Shown: positions 46,967-58,079 of the stretch, in pieces
How the letters are laid out: each line of letters opens with the position of its first letter
Numbering within the stretch: position 1 is the first letter of the stretch
Source of the DNA: Gloeophyllum trabeum ATCC 11539
Taxonomy: Eukaryota; Basidiomycota; Agaricomycetes; Gloeophyllales; Gloeophyllaceae
Direction of reading: 5' to 3'
Assembly (NCBI RefSeq): GCF_000344685.1
Contig: NW_006920410.1
Coordinates: 798,717 to 862,716, forward strand
DNA: 64,000 nucleotides
Notes under the pieces: model-generated
The model's input: only the letters and a program-made list of their open reading frames with translations
Told to the model about the DNA's origin: nothing
Databases searched by the model: none
Made by a program: the position numbers and the translations under genes

Positions 46967-48110
46967 ACTTTCAACGATACGAGCGAGGAAGGTCTCCTCA
47001 ATCGGGTCGATATACTCGAATTCAAGTCTGTCTATGTGAGTGACTCCGAAGTTCCTACCCCTGCGGCCCTGGAATTTCTTCGCATTTATGTGGATTCAAG
47101 CGAGAGGTATCTGGATATATTCTCAGATAAGGAGTGCTCCCGACGAAAACGATATGAGACTCACTGCGGGGTAAGTGTGTAGACTGAACCAAAGGACATT
47201 TCGGCGAGTGGCCACTGGCCATAGGCTGCAGCCGTTGATAGTTAGGCTGCATCTAGTCGCGCGGCATTTGGCGTGGTGCGCATATTCCGATCACGTGACC
47301 TCATTAGCGTTGAGGAATCTTCAGATTAACCGCGTTCCCCAGCGTGTTGCAACCCTCTAGCAAGAATTAATGAGCTTCAGGTACATAGTTTGAAGTGACA
47401 CCACAGTTGTGCTCAATTAGTGTCTGTTTTGGGTGCCGTATCGACCGATAAAGCCTATTCTGTACCATGATAGGCTCCAGTGTATATTGATAATAATCCA
47501 TCCCCCCCATGGGCTGGTAGAAGTAATGAGTAGCAATACATATATGTTTTTAAGTCATATTGAGGTATGCTGCCAAGCGTGGTGTCTTCTAAATGAGCTC
47601 TGAAGGGTAGAGCTTCAACATGTTCCCCTTTTGGGACGGCCAGAGCTGCTGATGTCAGCAGCATGTACCGAACGAAGTTAATGCTCCTACAGCGGAAAGA
47701 GAGCGCCAAAAAATCTGAGACTACTCAAGTTGCATCAGGACCAGCAGGTACTCCTGCCATATCATATATTCTTCCCTCGCTACATGGAGATGGCATGGGT
47801 ACGAAACGGTGAGTCTGTCGAGGTGGCCGTGGGAATAGTCACGTGATATTGAATATGCGTACCCGTACTAAGGGGGCGCGATCCGCGGCAGACCGTTATA
47901 TGCCGACTGCCCTCCACCTGCCTTATAAGGGAGGCATTTAATCGGTCGCCTTTGGGAGACTAGTTGATAGTAGACAGTTGCTCGTCTACTAAGTCTTATT
48001 TAGGAGGCGAGTATCAAGCCTATTAGTTGATAGCCCCTATTTGAGCTTAGCATTGCAGCACAGCGTTGGAGTTTGGTTCCGTGTCCACATCTTGCATACG
48101 AACCAGAAGC
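46967..48110. other. Divergent intergenic region, F-box (-) and RS protein (+)
   Basis: About 1.1 kb. E-box-type motifs occur near 47290 (TCACGTGACC) and near 47839 (GTCACGTGAT). The left part may contain an unrecognised 5' exon of the F-box gene. Nothing else could be supported. Confidence 0.5.
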
Positions 48111-49252
48111 ATGCCCTCCCGCCGGTCGCGTTCCAGGTCTCCTTCCGGGGAACGTCGCCGGTCGAGGTCGCCTGAAAGTCGTTCGCGTCTACCAGAAGGT
48201 GTCAACGAGATCTCGGAGTCTGACTATTATCTGAAGAACGCAGAGTTCAAAGTCTGGCTGAAGGATGAGAAGGGAAAGGTTTGTCCTCGGCTCGGGTTCC
48301 GACTGGCATCAAGCTAAGGCCAGTACGTCTAGTACTTCGACGAACTATCAAGTGAGAAAGCAAGAAGGTAGGTGGCGTCTGTCGCGCACCTTGTGTTTGC
48401 TAAATTGTCTGCAGCTACTTTCGCAAGTTCGTAAAGGTTCGTGTCCAGTCTCTTAACATTATTACAGTAGAGCGCTCATATTCAACTCAGGCGTGGAATC
48501 GGGGAAAGTTGTCGAGTACGTGTCAATCGTCGTGTACATATGCACGAGCTAATTCTCTGCTAGCATCCCTCTATCACGGTGTCGACCAAGCCTCTCAACA
48601 AAATACCGCGTATAAATGGTCTTTTGCTTCGAAGGCAGACCGAAAAGAACGTGAAGCTCTCGAGGCTGTCCGCAGAGAGGTGGGAGAATCGAATTATGGC
48701 CGCGACGTCCGTCAAAGGCCCAGCGCAGGCCGTCGCCAAGGCCCTACCCTGCCCTCCAGAGAAGACCTGATTCTTGCACGCGAAGCGGCCGAGGAGAGTC
48801 AGACTGCGGAACGGCAGTATAAGCGGAAACGCGAACGTCAGGAGGCGAAGGAGCGAATAGAAGATATGGTTGGTCCTAAGGAGGTAGGACGAGAGGCGAT
48901 GCTGGAGAAGAAAAAAGCAAAGAGGGAGAATGACAGGGCCTTTAGAGACCGTGGTGATGATGGTATTGTGGAAGCCGATGAATCGACTTTGATGGGTGGT
49001 GGCGATAGCTTTCGAGAACGGTGCGCCATGTTTCTCCACGTTCTCGCCAGCGATCTCATATTCGTCTTGTCTCGTAATCCTCCGTGCAGTCTCGCTCAAC
49101 GCGATGCTGCTCGGAGGCGCTTCAATGAGAAGCGTCAGTCACACCGAGAGGAGAGAGTATCCGAGACACAAGAGAGACAGAGTGCCATACGAGAGAAGGA
49201 TAAGGCGACCATGGATATGTTCAAGAGGATGGCCCAGGAGCGATTTGGCTAG
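48111..49252 (+). CDS. RS-rich protein related to style cell-cycle inhibitor 1 (SCI1)
   Basis: Six exons (48111-48278, 48333-48367, 48415-48436, 48491-48515, 48564-49020, 49090-49252) give 289 aa. The N-terminus is an Arg/Ser repeat (SRRSRSRSPSGERRRSRSP), then the conserved core SESDYYLKNAEFKVWLKDEK, YFDELSSEKARRSYFRKFVK and AWNRGKLS, which matches the core of plant SCI1 and its eukaryotic relatives. A long charged coiled region follows, ending with KDKATMDMFKRMAQERFG. The RS tail and nuclear relatives suggest a speckle/splicing-linked nuclear protein; its role in fungi is not known to me. Exons 3 and 4 are only 22 and 25 bases, but leaving either out breaks the core motif and the frame, so they are well supported. 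Confidence 0.82.
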
Positions 49253-49425
49253 TCCAACCTGCCAGAGAGATGCTGCGATAAGTCCCATGCATCTATGTCA
49301 CCGGCTAGCCGGTGAGTGTATACTACATATTCAGGCATACATGCGTTGTGATCGTAGTGAGCGTATGACTATCGTGCGCGGTAGCATCGCCAATGTCTAA
49401 TCTGCGTCGTGCGACACCCCATCAC

Positions 49426-49947
49426 TCAAGTACTTGATGACGCAGCGGATGATTTCCGCCGCATTGAGAATAGCGGACGTTTCTTCGGTGCGGCATACAT
49501 CTTGACATCCTTGGTATTTGTTTGGCTTGGTTTAGACGCTCCTATGCTGGACATCGATTCTCCCTGGCCGATTGCTCTCCGCGATGCTTCGACGTCGCTG
49601 TGGCCAACCTATGATGCGGCGGTGGCAGAAGATGTGTGGTCTGTTGCACCCGCCATGGTACGCACCTCTGCCTCGATACTCTCCGCATTCTCAGACGCAG
49701 CGTCACCCTGATAGAGCGGTCTAGGATTCGTCCACCACGGAGCATCAATACACATACCGATACCCCGTCTTCTCCACTGTTGCTCGGAGGCAAGAGAGAA
49801 GACATGTCTTCATATTCCTCAGGCGTACGCTGCGGTTGTACACATGAGATTTGTTTAGGGGCCTGCATACGCCGTACTGACCTGGAACGGACTCGCCATC
49901 CGCGAGGTCAAGATATTCCTAATGGACCGCTTGCTTTCCTTCGCCAT
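49426..49947 (-). CDS. Hypothetical small basic protein
   Basis: Four exons on the minus strand (49882-49947, 49758-49829, 49666-49707, 49426-49608) give 120 aa. The introns are 50-57 bases, start with GT and end with AG, and every join is in phase zero. The product begins MAKESKRSIRNILTSRM, continues with an acidic middle (RTPEEYEDMSSLLPPSNSG, SENAESIEAE) and ends with a basic tail (YAAPKKRPLFSMRRKSSAAS). I do not recognise a family. In the last 110 bases another frame also looks coding (CRTEETSAILNAAEIIRC, VIKYLSDGVSHDAD) and would be used if a different acceptor were chosen, so the C-terminus is uncertain. The gene is convergent with the SCI1-like gene and in line with the carboxypeptidase gene. 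Confidence 0.45.
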
Positions 49948-50513
49948 TCTCTGTGCCTTGGTTGGTGCAAAGTAGCGAAGGTACGCTTCAGTGTACTTCT
50001 ACGTGCAGGGCTGTAGGAAGACGGGAGTCGACGAGCCTGAACCGCAGTCTGCATCTCTTTATATATAGACACTCCAAGAATTCACCTTGCCTGAAGGTTG
50101 TGCTTCGCAGGTTCCTGAAGCACGACATGCGCCTCAAGCCGACAGGCAGCCATAGATAGTGAACTCATTAATTTCGGATAGGAAGATAAGGGGCTTTGTA
50201 TACACAAAGTCACGATGGCCTAGCAGGTAGCAGAGCGAGACATACTATTGCAAGCAGTGCAGTCATCTATGACGGCAGAACGCAGGTCATGAAGGCAATT
50301 CACATCCTGACCCGTGTCCTCGCTGGTTGAAGTTAGTTCAGCCGTCTGGAATGCGCGTTGTGCGCACACAATCGACAAGCGATATTTCTAGTGCTTATAT
50401 TACAGGCCATGTATAAATGTACAAGTAACGAACGCTCCGAATGAATATGCTGGGAGCGTATGGATCTATTCAAATCAATCCCGCTCCATTGCCTGAAGGG
50501 GGCAGATATCCTC
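49948..50513. other. Intergenic region, hypothetical gene to carboxypeptidase
   Basis: About 570 bases upstream of the hypothetical gene (-) and downstream of the carboxypeptidase (-). No coding-like frame was seen. A TATA-like TTTATATATAG occurs at 50059-50069, but in the plus direction and without a gene behind it. Confidence 0.45.
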
Positions 50514-52531
50514 TCAAGCAGCGAACTTCAGGGAAAGCGGGATATTCATGATCCACTTCGTGATCAAATCCTATAACGTGCCCGATGAGCGGAGCGAGGA
50601 GTGTATCAAGTCAGGAGCTACTTACAAGAGCAGCCTCGTCCTGGTCGAACGGAACCATGTGTCTGATGAAGGGAGTCATGTCAGCAGCGCCAACTTGATA
50701 GAGCAAGATTAATCAACTGACCCGGCCTCGTAGACGTTGACAAAAGTAACATTGCCAGCCGTGAAACCACCGCCGCCGGCACTGCGCACCTCACCGGCCA
50801 CTCTGCCAGACTCCGATGTGACCCAGGGCAGCGACTTGGCGGAGACGAGCTCCTCATGGAAGTTGTGCTCCAGCGCAGTGAACCAACGCTCGTTACCCTG
50901 AATAATATACCATATTTAGTGGCTTGCATAATGTGCTAAACGAGAATCACGAACAATGTAGTTGCACATTGCATCTATTGACGGAAGGCAAGCATCTTTC
51001 TGCGGACGAAGGAATATCCCAACTCACCTGCATTACCAGCGTAGACCAACAGTCTGACGCCGTCGTTGATCAAGTCAGGCAACAAGGCAGCACTGTTGTG
51101 CATGCCATCCCCTTGCATCATAAAGGCCTGGTTGATCTCCGTGTTGCAGGATTCGAAGTCAAGACTGGGGTTTACACCAAGCGCCTTCTTGTTCGCATCG
51201 TCGTTCATCCAGGTTTCAATCCACTCCATCTGCTTGTAGCAGAGCGGGCCGTCCCTTTGCCTGTCGCACGTCTTGCGGACGTCGTACAGGTTCAAGCCGG
51301 TCTCTGATAGTACCGCAAAGACGGTATAAGCACAGTCCAGTCCTCGGAAACATGAACTTACGTTGCAAGGGGCCGAAAAGTTGTCCCCAGCAGTACAGGG
51401 CGGCAGGGACACAAGTCAGTCTCGAGTTGTACTCGTAGCAAGACTTGATTAAACGCTGGCAAGTAGGCACTCGGGATCGGAGGGCCTGGCACTGCGGTCC
51501 TTCAGGGTCATCATAAATGGGATAGGGGCCATCGCATGCGTAGTCAGGAACAGAAGCCATTTGATAGTATGGATCCGTGAGCCCATTGGCCAGAACGACA
51601 GAAGCAAGATTGATGGGAATCAACTCTGCGGTAGGCGCCAAAGCCAATTCCTTGTTCTTCTTGTAGATGATGGAGGCAATATTGGGCGCATAGGTTCCAC
51701 CGTAGCTCTCCGCAGCCAAGTGGAAGGGAGCATCAGCGTACTGGGGATACCTCTGGAGGAACAGCTCCAGGAAAGCGTATACGTCCAGCCCAGCAACGGG
51801 ACTCGTGTTAACGGTCGACCCATCAGACGAGTACGAGTAGCCAACTCCGACGGGCTGGTCCAAGAAGATAATGTTCGCGTGCGTATTCCAGCTGTACTCG
51901 TTGAAAGTGGTGTTCTTGCCCTCATCCGCAATCCGACAGGGCCCAAGTTCGAACAGCAGACCGGTCGTGGAGCTGCAACCGGGCCCTCCATTTAGCCACA
52001 GAACCAGGGGGGCAGTCTCGGGCGATGTCCGCGACTCGAAGAACCTGAATGGACGTGTAAACAGACGACGTTGATTGTGCATATACCTAACATTACCAGA
52101 AAAACAGGTGCTTGCCGTCCGTTATATCGAGATACCCCGAGTACTGCTGGACACTGGGATCACACAGCGTCGGCTCCGTTACTCTCAGCTGGTGTTCAGA
52201 GAAGAAGGGATTCGTGACAAGCTCGTCTGGTCTGGCTGTGAGTACATTCGCCTGCGCAGTCGGCAAGTCGCAACGCACAGGTCATGTCGTGTTGCTTGAT
52301 ATACTCTCTGCCATTATGAAGCCACCTTTCCACTTCCTCTTCTCCCTTGAAGATAGCCTTCTCTGCCTCGTGGACAGCATGTTCTATGCCCTTGGCCAGG
52401 CTACCGAAGACCGAAGACGCGAGGTCTGCGTAGCCAGTTATGTCTTCAAGGATAAGCTGCGTTTCACTCGCAGGGACAGCAGCTACAAAGGGGACGAGAG
52501 AAATCAGCGACAGCAGCGCTGAGGACCGCAT
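50514..52531 (-). CDS. Secreted or vacuolar serine carboxypeptidase (S10 family)
   Basis: Eight exons on the minus strand (52279-52531, 52097-52235, 51362-52044, 51028-51303, 50955-50974, 50722-50897, 50626-50662, 50514-50570) give 546 aa. A signal peptide (MRSSALLSLISLVPFVAAVP) is followed by a propeptide of about 80 residues, then the mature enzyme starting near YSGYLDITDGKHLFFWFFES. All catalytic parts are visible: the substrate-binding WLNGGPGCSS, the nucleophile Ser in AAESYGGTYAP (about residue 246), the Asp in LLVYAGNADAMCNYIGNERW and the His in YEAGHMVPFDQ. Family enzymes remove C-terminal residues at acid pH, in the vacuole (CPY) or outside the cell. Exon 5 is only 20 bases but supplies the conserved Cys-Asn-Tyr next to the catalytic Asp, which validates it. 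Confidence 0.94.
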
Positions 52532-52860
52532 GACGACTGATATGAGGCTCGAAACGAGGGTGAACGTACGGAAGCTGCGTACGGTGCTATCATAAACCCC
52601 TCAGCCACAACTTGTTTGTCCTTGCTTAGGATCGCCTGACTTGGGCGGTACTCCCCTCGATGCGTCGCATGCGCAGCTGCAGCACCGTCTTTGCTATTGC
52701 GCCCCCGTGCAAACATGGCCAAATATTACCTTTTCGAGAATTTTATCATGTGACCTCCGACGCCTCCGGCCACGTCACTAAAAATAAAGAATGTAAACGC
52801 ATTGCGTAAGCTGGCTATGCCTGAGCTATACTATTTATATTATTTCCGAGCACCCTTGTG

Positions 52861-52935
52861 CTCCTGTAGTCTAGTGGTTAGAATGGCGTCCGCGTGTGCC
52901 GGAGGTGTTAGGTTCAATTCATAGTTGTGCAAGCG
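52861..52935 (+). other. tRNA-like relic (pseudo-tRNA or SINE head)
   Basis: A pol III A-box-like sequence (TAGTCTAGTGG, 52867-52877) and a B-box-like sequence (GGTTCAATTC, 52911-52920) have normal tRNA spacing, with a D-arm-like GTCTAGTGGTTAGAATGGC between them and an anticodon-stem-like TCCG...CGGA pair. However, position 33 would be G instead of T, the T-stem has a mismatch, and the 5' and 3' ends do not pair into an acceptor stem. It is therefore not a working tRNA; a decayed tRNA or the head of a tRNA-derived SINE fits better. Confidence 0.5.
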
Positions 52936-53078
52936 TTTTCTCCTCCTTGGCAGGGTTAGGGTTTATCAACTACCTTTATGCACTATTGCCTTTCTGTAGT
53001 ATCTTTGTCAACTATATGTATCACAGGTCTACAGATTTGAATACAAAATTTTGTTTTCCTATCTATACGAGCCACTTA

Positions 53079-53135
53079 GTCCCTAGTGGTTACTCTAACT
53101 AGTCGGACATGCGCCCGGAGGGAAGTCCGCGTTTG
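53079..53135 (+). other. Second, more decayed tRNA-like relic
   Basis: About 215 bases after the first relic, CCTAGTGGTTA and CCGGAGG recur at almost the same spacing as TCTAGTGGTTA and CCGGAGG in the first, and GTCCGCGTTTGCCGG resembles GTCCGCGTGTGCCGG. The B-box is not recognisable. Two related relics on one strand suggest a duplicated or SINE-derived element. Confidence 0.35.
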
Positions 53136-53508
53136 CCGGCGTCACATGACTTTCTTCTCGATATGGTATCTTTGTACATGTTTGCACGGGGGCGCAGTAA
53201 AGCTACCTCTGCAGCACCGTACATGCCAATTTCCGACCTTGGTTGGTGCATTTGGACCCACGCCTGAGTGAACGGAACCCTTGTCGTAGCTTGCGTACGT
53301 TATACTGTGTATCGTATGTGCGGCCAAGATGATGTAGGCAGAACTCGTTGTGATACCTCCGGTGTACTTCGTACTTAGACCTAACCCGGGCGTCTCAAGA
53401 TCTGGGCACGATCTGCATCTATCTACGATTTTATCATGATCCCTGACTGCAGGTCCACTGCTATGCCCACGAAACGTTGGATGAATGTGTCGCTGACGGC
53501 TGGTGATA

Positions 53509-53528
53509 TTATGTATGTATGTATGTAT
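53509..53528. repeat. Short (ATGT)n microsatellite
   Basis: About four to five units of ATGT in tandem, flanked by AT-rich sequence. Simple repeat in intergenic DNA. Confidence 0.7.
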
Positions 53529-53999
53529 AACAGGGCAAGGCGGGCACATCGAGTTGTAGGTAAAATAATACAGATGGGTTACGCAAAAAAGAGGGGGCAG
53601 ATAGTATGTTAATAATAATAGTCCATGTCTATCTATTCTTCTGGAGAGTAAAGCTGAGCGATGGCGAACGAAATTGCGAAATATGTCAATGTCTTGAAGT
53701 ATGTGCGTCTAGAAACCGTAGGACGAATGCGACTTTACCGTGACCTATTGTGAATGCGGCGTGGATATGCGAGATACGAGCTTCTATGCTGTTGAGATGC
53801 TGAATGGTACATGTCGATGCAAACGCGGTCTTGAACTTGAACTTGATGATGCTTGTGGGTACTTGATATTGCAGTTCCGAAATGGCTGAGCGACTTAGTG
53901 AGCAGTATTGGTTTTCAAATTTTGACTTGAATTGATGGATGAGATTCCCTTGAATATATCTGACGCAAAGCGTATCGGGAGGGCTGGTTCCAAGCTGCC

Positions 54000-56589
54000 T
54001 TAGTAGCCGTAGTATGCGCGCTGCAAGTATAATGAGCAAACAGTCAGGGGAACTATTGTGCAATTTACCATTCTATCACTGTAAGTGCATGAGTCATCGC
54101 CCCGCCCAAAATCGGTCAGAAGAACTCACAAAAGCCAGATGACCTTCGAACCGGTCTTGCACCCGCGAAGCGTCACGATGTGTCCTCGTATGGCTTCATA
54201 TAAGAAGGATCTCTGGTCCTTATCAGCCTAGGTGCGAGGCGAGGGTCAGTTAGGGTAAGAGGAAGCAAAGAACTAGGACTGACGTGCGGAAGGACACTGG
54301 CGATCAACTGACTACCCGTAGCAGATAGCGCCAAGTCTACGATCGTTGCTCGACGAGCGCTATTTCTCGAATGTCAGAGAGATAGCCTTATGGTTTGCAC
54401 CATCTACGTACCCCTTGGCCGGTTCACACATGCGCTTGATGATTTGATCCAAGGTGTCTTTGCCACCTTCCTTCAATACCTTCGTGACCGACTTCGCGCC
54501 CTGTTCGTTGGTGGCATATTCCAGAAGGCCAGATAGGAGATGGTCAAGGGCCATCCGCTTGTGCTTCGCCAGTCCATGCTCGAGAACTATCGAGCGGTTA
54601 GACATTGACTGTCAAGGGTATGACACGAAATACGCACTATGCTGAATACAATACGATCCCCATTGATTCTTCGCTATCTGACCAAACGTCGCGGGACCTT
54701 GGTTGAGTAACTCGTTAACGATATCATCCTTGGCAGATTCTTCTAGGTTTTCGAACGCATGCTGTCCATCCGTTCATACAGACTCTGAGTAGGCGTGACT
54801 GTATGTGGCGTACCTGAACCACCAGCGAGCCTGTCTCGTGACACGCCAGCGCCGCCCATTTCCCTTTCAGAGCTTTGTTGACACTGCGCAGCAGAGCATC
54901 AGCAACTATCAACCGTCATACAAACTATGGCACCACTCACTAAGCAAATATCGGAGGGGCAGGTGGCGTCCACGTTAACTCCATGATCTACGGCAGTGTT
55001 GAATATCTCATTCTCCTAAGACAGCGTGCGATCGTACCTTGCTCCAGACGTGTGATGCATGTTTGTTCACTAAAGTCTGGGCTGGATCTCCGAGAAGCAG
55101 CTCGGAGACGATCAAAAGCCTGATATCTTCCTCACAATCGAGGGCTTTTTGGAGGACATGGCAGCCGTAGCAATTGGTAGCAAGGTCCACGACTCGACCT
55201 CTTCATATAATTTGATGAGAGCGAATATCGATAGCAGCCGTAAAGATCACGCACCTCATGCAGGCGACGATCTTTCGTCGTTCCTCGGGACTTGACGCAG
55301 CTTCCAGGCACCTTTGGACGGCCCAGTTCCCAAATCTAACATACCGTTAGCAGCGAAACAAAGCGCGCGTTACAGGAAACATGCCTATGAGCCATCATTT
55401 CGAACCCTCTAGCGCATATAGCGTCAACAATCTTCACCCTCTCCTGCACGTCGGCGACTTTGAGCTTCTGCTGTAAAAAGATTGAGGCTTGCTGGTCGGA
55501 AGACTTGATTATACGAGCAACGAATACGTGATATGGGGGCGATGAGGACGGATGAAGAAGCGATAAAAAGTTGATGGGCTGGCATGTCCTCGAGTCAATC
55601 ACTATCTACCAGGGTAGAATAAGGGGACTAACCTCATGTGGATGACTGGACGGGGCCGCAGGGACATTTGATTGCAGGGAAGAGCGCAGTGGACGATCTT
55701 CGATGGATAGGCCCAAGCCATAGTCTGCGAACGGTCGCTCCTCGGTGCCCAACCAATCTTCGGCAGCCGAGAAAGGCTGACGCCAGCTGAGCGACATCCT
55801 AGACGTGTCCACTCTGCCATTCAGGGCGTTGCCGTTCGACGCCTGTTGGATATGAGAGGGCGCGGTAGGATGGCCCAGGAAGGATTCGAGGAAGGGGAGG
55901 GTGTTGACCTGGGGCGAATTGGAATCGTAGCATTGGCCTTCACGATGAGTCGAGGGATAAAAGCTTTCGACACTGTTGCGGCGGCCATCACGCTCTCCAC
56001 GATGGAGAGGCGGTGGCTGGGAAACATAGGGTAAATGGAAATCGTAAGCGGGATTAAGCTTAAAATCATAAGATCTAGCTGGGGAAAGATCAATGGGAGT
56101 AAGAAGAGCAGAGTGCGCAGAGCTGGGCGATAGATCAGGCGAGTCGTTGTTTCGAGCAGAGAGCGACGTTGTTTGTATATAAGGCGCAGGAGAATGAAGA
56201 TTGAGAGTGCGTAGAAGCTGTTCGACGTGCTTGGATTGAACGTATGCGTTAGAGCAGGGAGCGTTTTCGGGGGAAGGGCATTAACTTACCGAGTCATCGA
56301 AATCGGAGTTGCCTGTGGACTTCCTACCATCACCGACCGCGCCAACATTCTTCTTCTGGTCAACGGGGGGGAAGCTGGGCGGTCCAAAGACGTCTTGATC
56401 AGTGGGTCCTAATAATGAGGACGTCCGATGGCGCATATAGTCAGTTTCCAAGGCGTTGTTAAACGAGTCCAGTGACTTGGGCCACGTATTATCAGACGGC
56501 TGCGGCTGGGGCGCCCATATGGAGGAGCTGGTGGAACGCGATCCCAGAGACCTTTGGGAGAACGATGAGGGGGGCGAGGAATACTGCAT
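54000..56589 (-). CDS. PUF (Pumilio-family) RNA-binding protein
   Basis: Thirteen exons on the minus strand (56290-56589, 55633-56229, 55385-55578, 55255-55335, 55038-55200, 54941-54987, 54814-54883, 54638-54761, 54412-54586, 54284-54359, 54130-54227, 54069-54078, 54000-54020) give 651 aa. The N-terminal half is Ser/Pro-rich and disordered. The PUF array starts at INFLSLLHPSSSPP and KSSDQQASIFLQQKLKVADV and continues with repeats such as RFGNWAVQRCLE, VVDLATNCYGCHVLQKALD, ALACHETGSLVVQHAFENLE, KNQWGSYCIQHILEHG, YATNEQGAKSVTKVLKE and ALSATGSQLIASVLPH, ending KVIWLFDRMRAYYGY. PUF proteins bind 3' untranslated sequences and control mRNA decay or location; the DQQASIFLQQ cap recalls the Jsn1/Puf2 branch (from memory). 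The intron after exon 3 begins with GC, and exon 12 is only 10 bases. The start at 56589 is the first ATG after upstream low-complexity sequence. Confidence 0.92.
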
Positions 56590-57662
56590 ATCGGCAAGCA
56601 AGCGATGATGGTTGGGGGTAGAGAGCGACGGACGGGGGCGCAAGCATTTTATAGGCGTCGGGCATCGAGCGTGAGGTGAAGTGAGGACTGGGATGAACGA
56701 AGAAGAACAAGTCAATCCCGTGCCAACTTCGGTAGGGGGGTCTCCATAAATGGCAACAATCCGCATCACAGGTTTGCTCACGCCACAAACGTCTTCGATC
56801 GGGCGACGTGCACCCTCACAAATGTCCGGCAGCGAAGTTCGGGCATTCACTAACGCAGTCGGCGGGCTCGTGATCGCGCGTGCCGGTGAAGTAGCGAGCA
56901 GGGAAAGGCGTCGTCGCCCCAGCTTGGCTGCCGTTCGCGTGGAAGGCTCGCAGGTTTGCGGATCTGCGCCTGCTCGTATGTCCGCGTTCGGAACCGCAGC
57001 CTTCTTTCCCGGTCCAAGCCTTTTGCGTGTCAAACCAAGATTAGTGAAATCAGCAGCGTCGAGTGGAAAGGCAGATTCAATTTTTCATGTCATGCTCATG
57101 TGACACGAGGAAGGGTGTCTCGTAGCCTTAATGCAAGCCACTTCGAGCAACGCATCAGGCATCCGATCTCGTACTCACGTTCCTACCGGCATTCTTGACA
57201 GTGCCCTGGTCCGCCATTATTCGAGAAGTGACTACTGTGAATGCCGAACGGAAGCGCGACGCAGGCACCGACGTCCTGAATCAACAAGGACGGGCGTGAG
57301 CGGTTGTCCTGAGTATGAAGCCATAATAGTCATTCCATAACAAGGTATTCGAGACTCTGATAGAGTCTGACCGGAGCTAGACTGCAGATATTGAGCGTGA
57401 TGTTTCGCAGCTCACAGATATGGAGATCCCGCGACGGACATAGACCGCAAAAGACTTGGATTGCTGTCACGACTCGGGGGAACACCAGCTTGCATTCCTT
57501 GACATATATACTCCACTCCCCGATCGTGGCAGCAGCTATCATCCATCAAATTCCACGCACGATCGTCAGTGACAAGGGGAGGAAGTGCTGTGACGTGCAT
57601 GGCGTGTCAAATGAAATACTTTGCCTGAAACTTATAACGTGCGTCCGGCACACAAGCAATAT
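56590..57662. other. Upstream region of the PUF gene
   Basis: About 1.1 kb. The PUF frame stays open upstream to 57033 on the minus strand, but its composition there is unlike the protein and no splice is needed, so I treat this as leader and promoter. Otherwise only short frames occur. Confidence 0.45.
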
Positions 57663-58079
57663 ATGCATCGAGAATTGTGCATAGCACTGAACGTGAATCG
57701 CACATGCCCTGCCACGACAGCGGACAGCGCCACGCGCACTAAAATCCTCCAAGTCCTCCAGAGGATAGACAAGCAGATAATCGAGGTGCAAACCTACCTG
57801 TGCTCCTTGTTCGCGAATCGCTTCACGCTCGGCCTAGGTCATTCTCAGACGCACCCAGTCCGATACAAGCTTGCACGTCGCCGTAAGACTCAACGCGTAC
57901 ACAAGCTTCTCCCGCCGCAACGCAGCATTTCAATGCAGAAAACACGTTTGGCTCAGGAAGAAGAACGTGCCTTCGAGAGAGCCGGTCTGAGCGACGATGA
58001 ATCAGCGGACGACTCGTGGCCCCCCTTAAAGCCAGAATCACGAAGCCCGACATCACCAATGAAACAAGAATTTGATTGA
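57663..58079 (+). CDS. Possible small hypothetical protein
   Basis: Single open frame of 138 aa from the ATG at 57663. The middle is helical and basic (TKILQVLQRIDKQIIEVQTY, KLARRRKTQRVHKLLPP) and the C-terminus acidic and Ser/Pro-rich (QEEERAFERAGLSDDESADD, PESRSPTSPMKQEFD). The composition is coding-like, but a similar-length frame runs on the opposite strand (57823-58089), introns cannot be ruled out, and I recognise no family. It may be chance or the last exon of a gene whose first exons I could not find. Confidence 0.3.
   Translation: MHRELCIALNVNRTCPATTADSATRTKILQVLQRIDKQIIEVQTYLCSLFANRFTLGLGHSQTHPVRYKLARRRKTQRVHKLLPPQRSISMQKTRLAQEEERAFERAGLSDDESADDSWPPLKPESRSPTSPMKQEFD

Larger units (their letters stand above)
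52532..53999. other. Intergenic region, carboxypeptidase to PUF gene
   Basis: About 1.5 kb. It contains two tRNA-like relics (about 52861-52935 and 53079-53135) and a short (ATGT)n microsatellite at 53509-53528. The part from 53600 is AT-rich and probably the 3' untranslated region of the PUF gene. No protein gene was seen. Confidence 0.5.

Noticed and set aside
49409..49711. Plus-strand frame with a hydrophobic segment (FGAAYILTSLVFVWLGLDAP)
   Set aside because: It starts with GTG and lies antisense to the better spliced minus-strand model at 49426-49947.
56590..57033. N-terminal extension of the PUF protein to 57033
   Set aside because: The added residues differ in composition from the rest and would cover the expected promoter; the ATG at 56589 gives a typical start.
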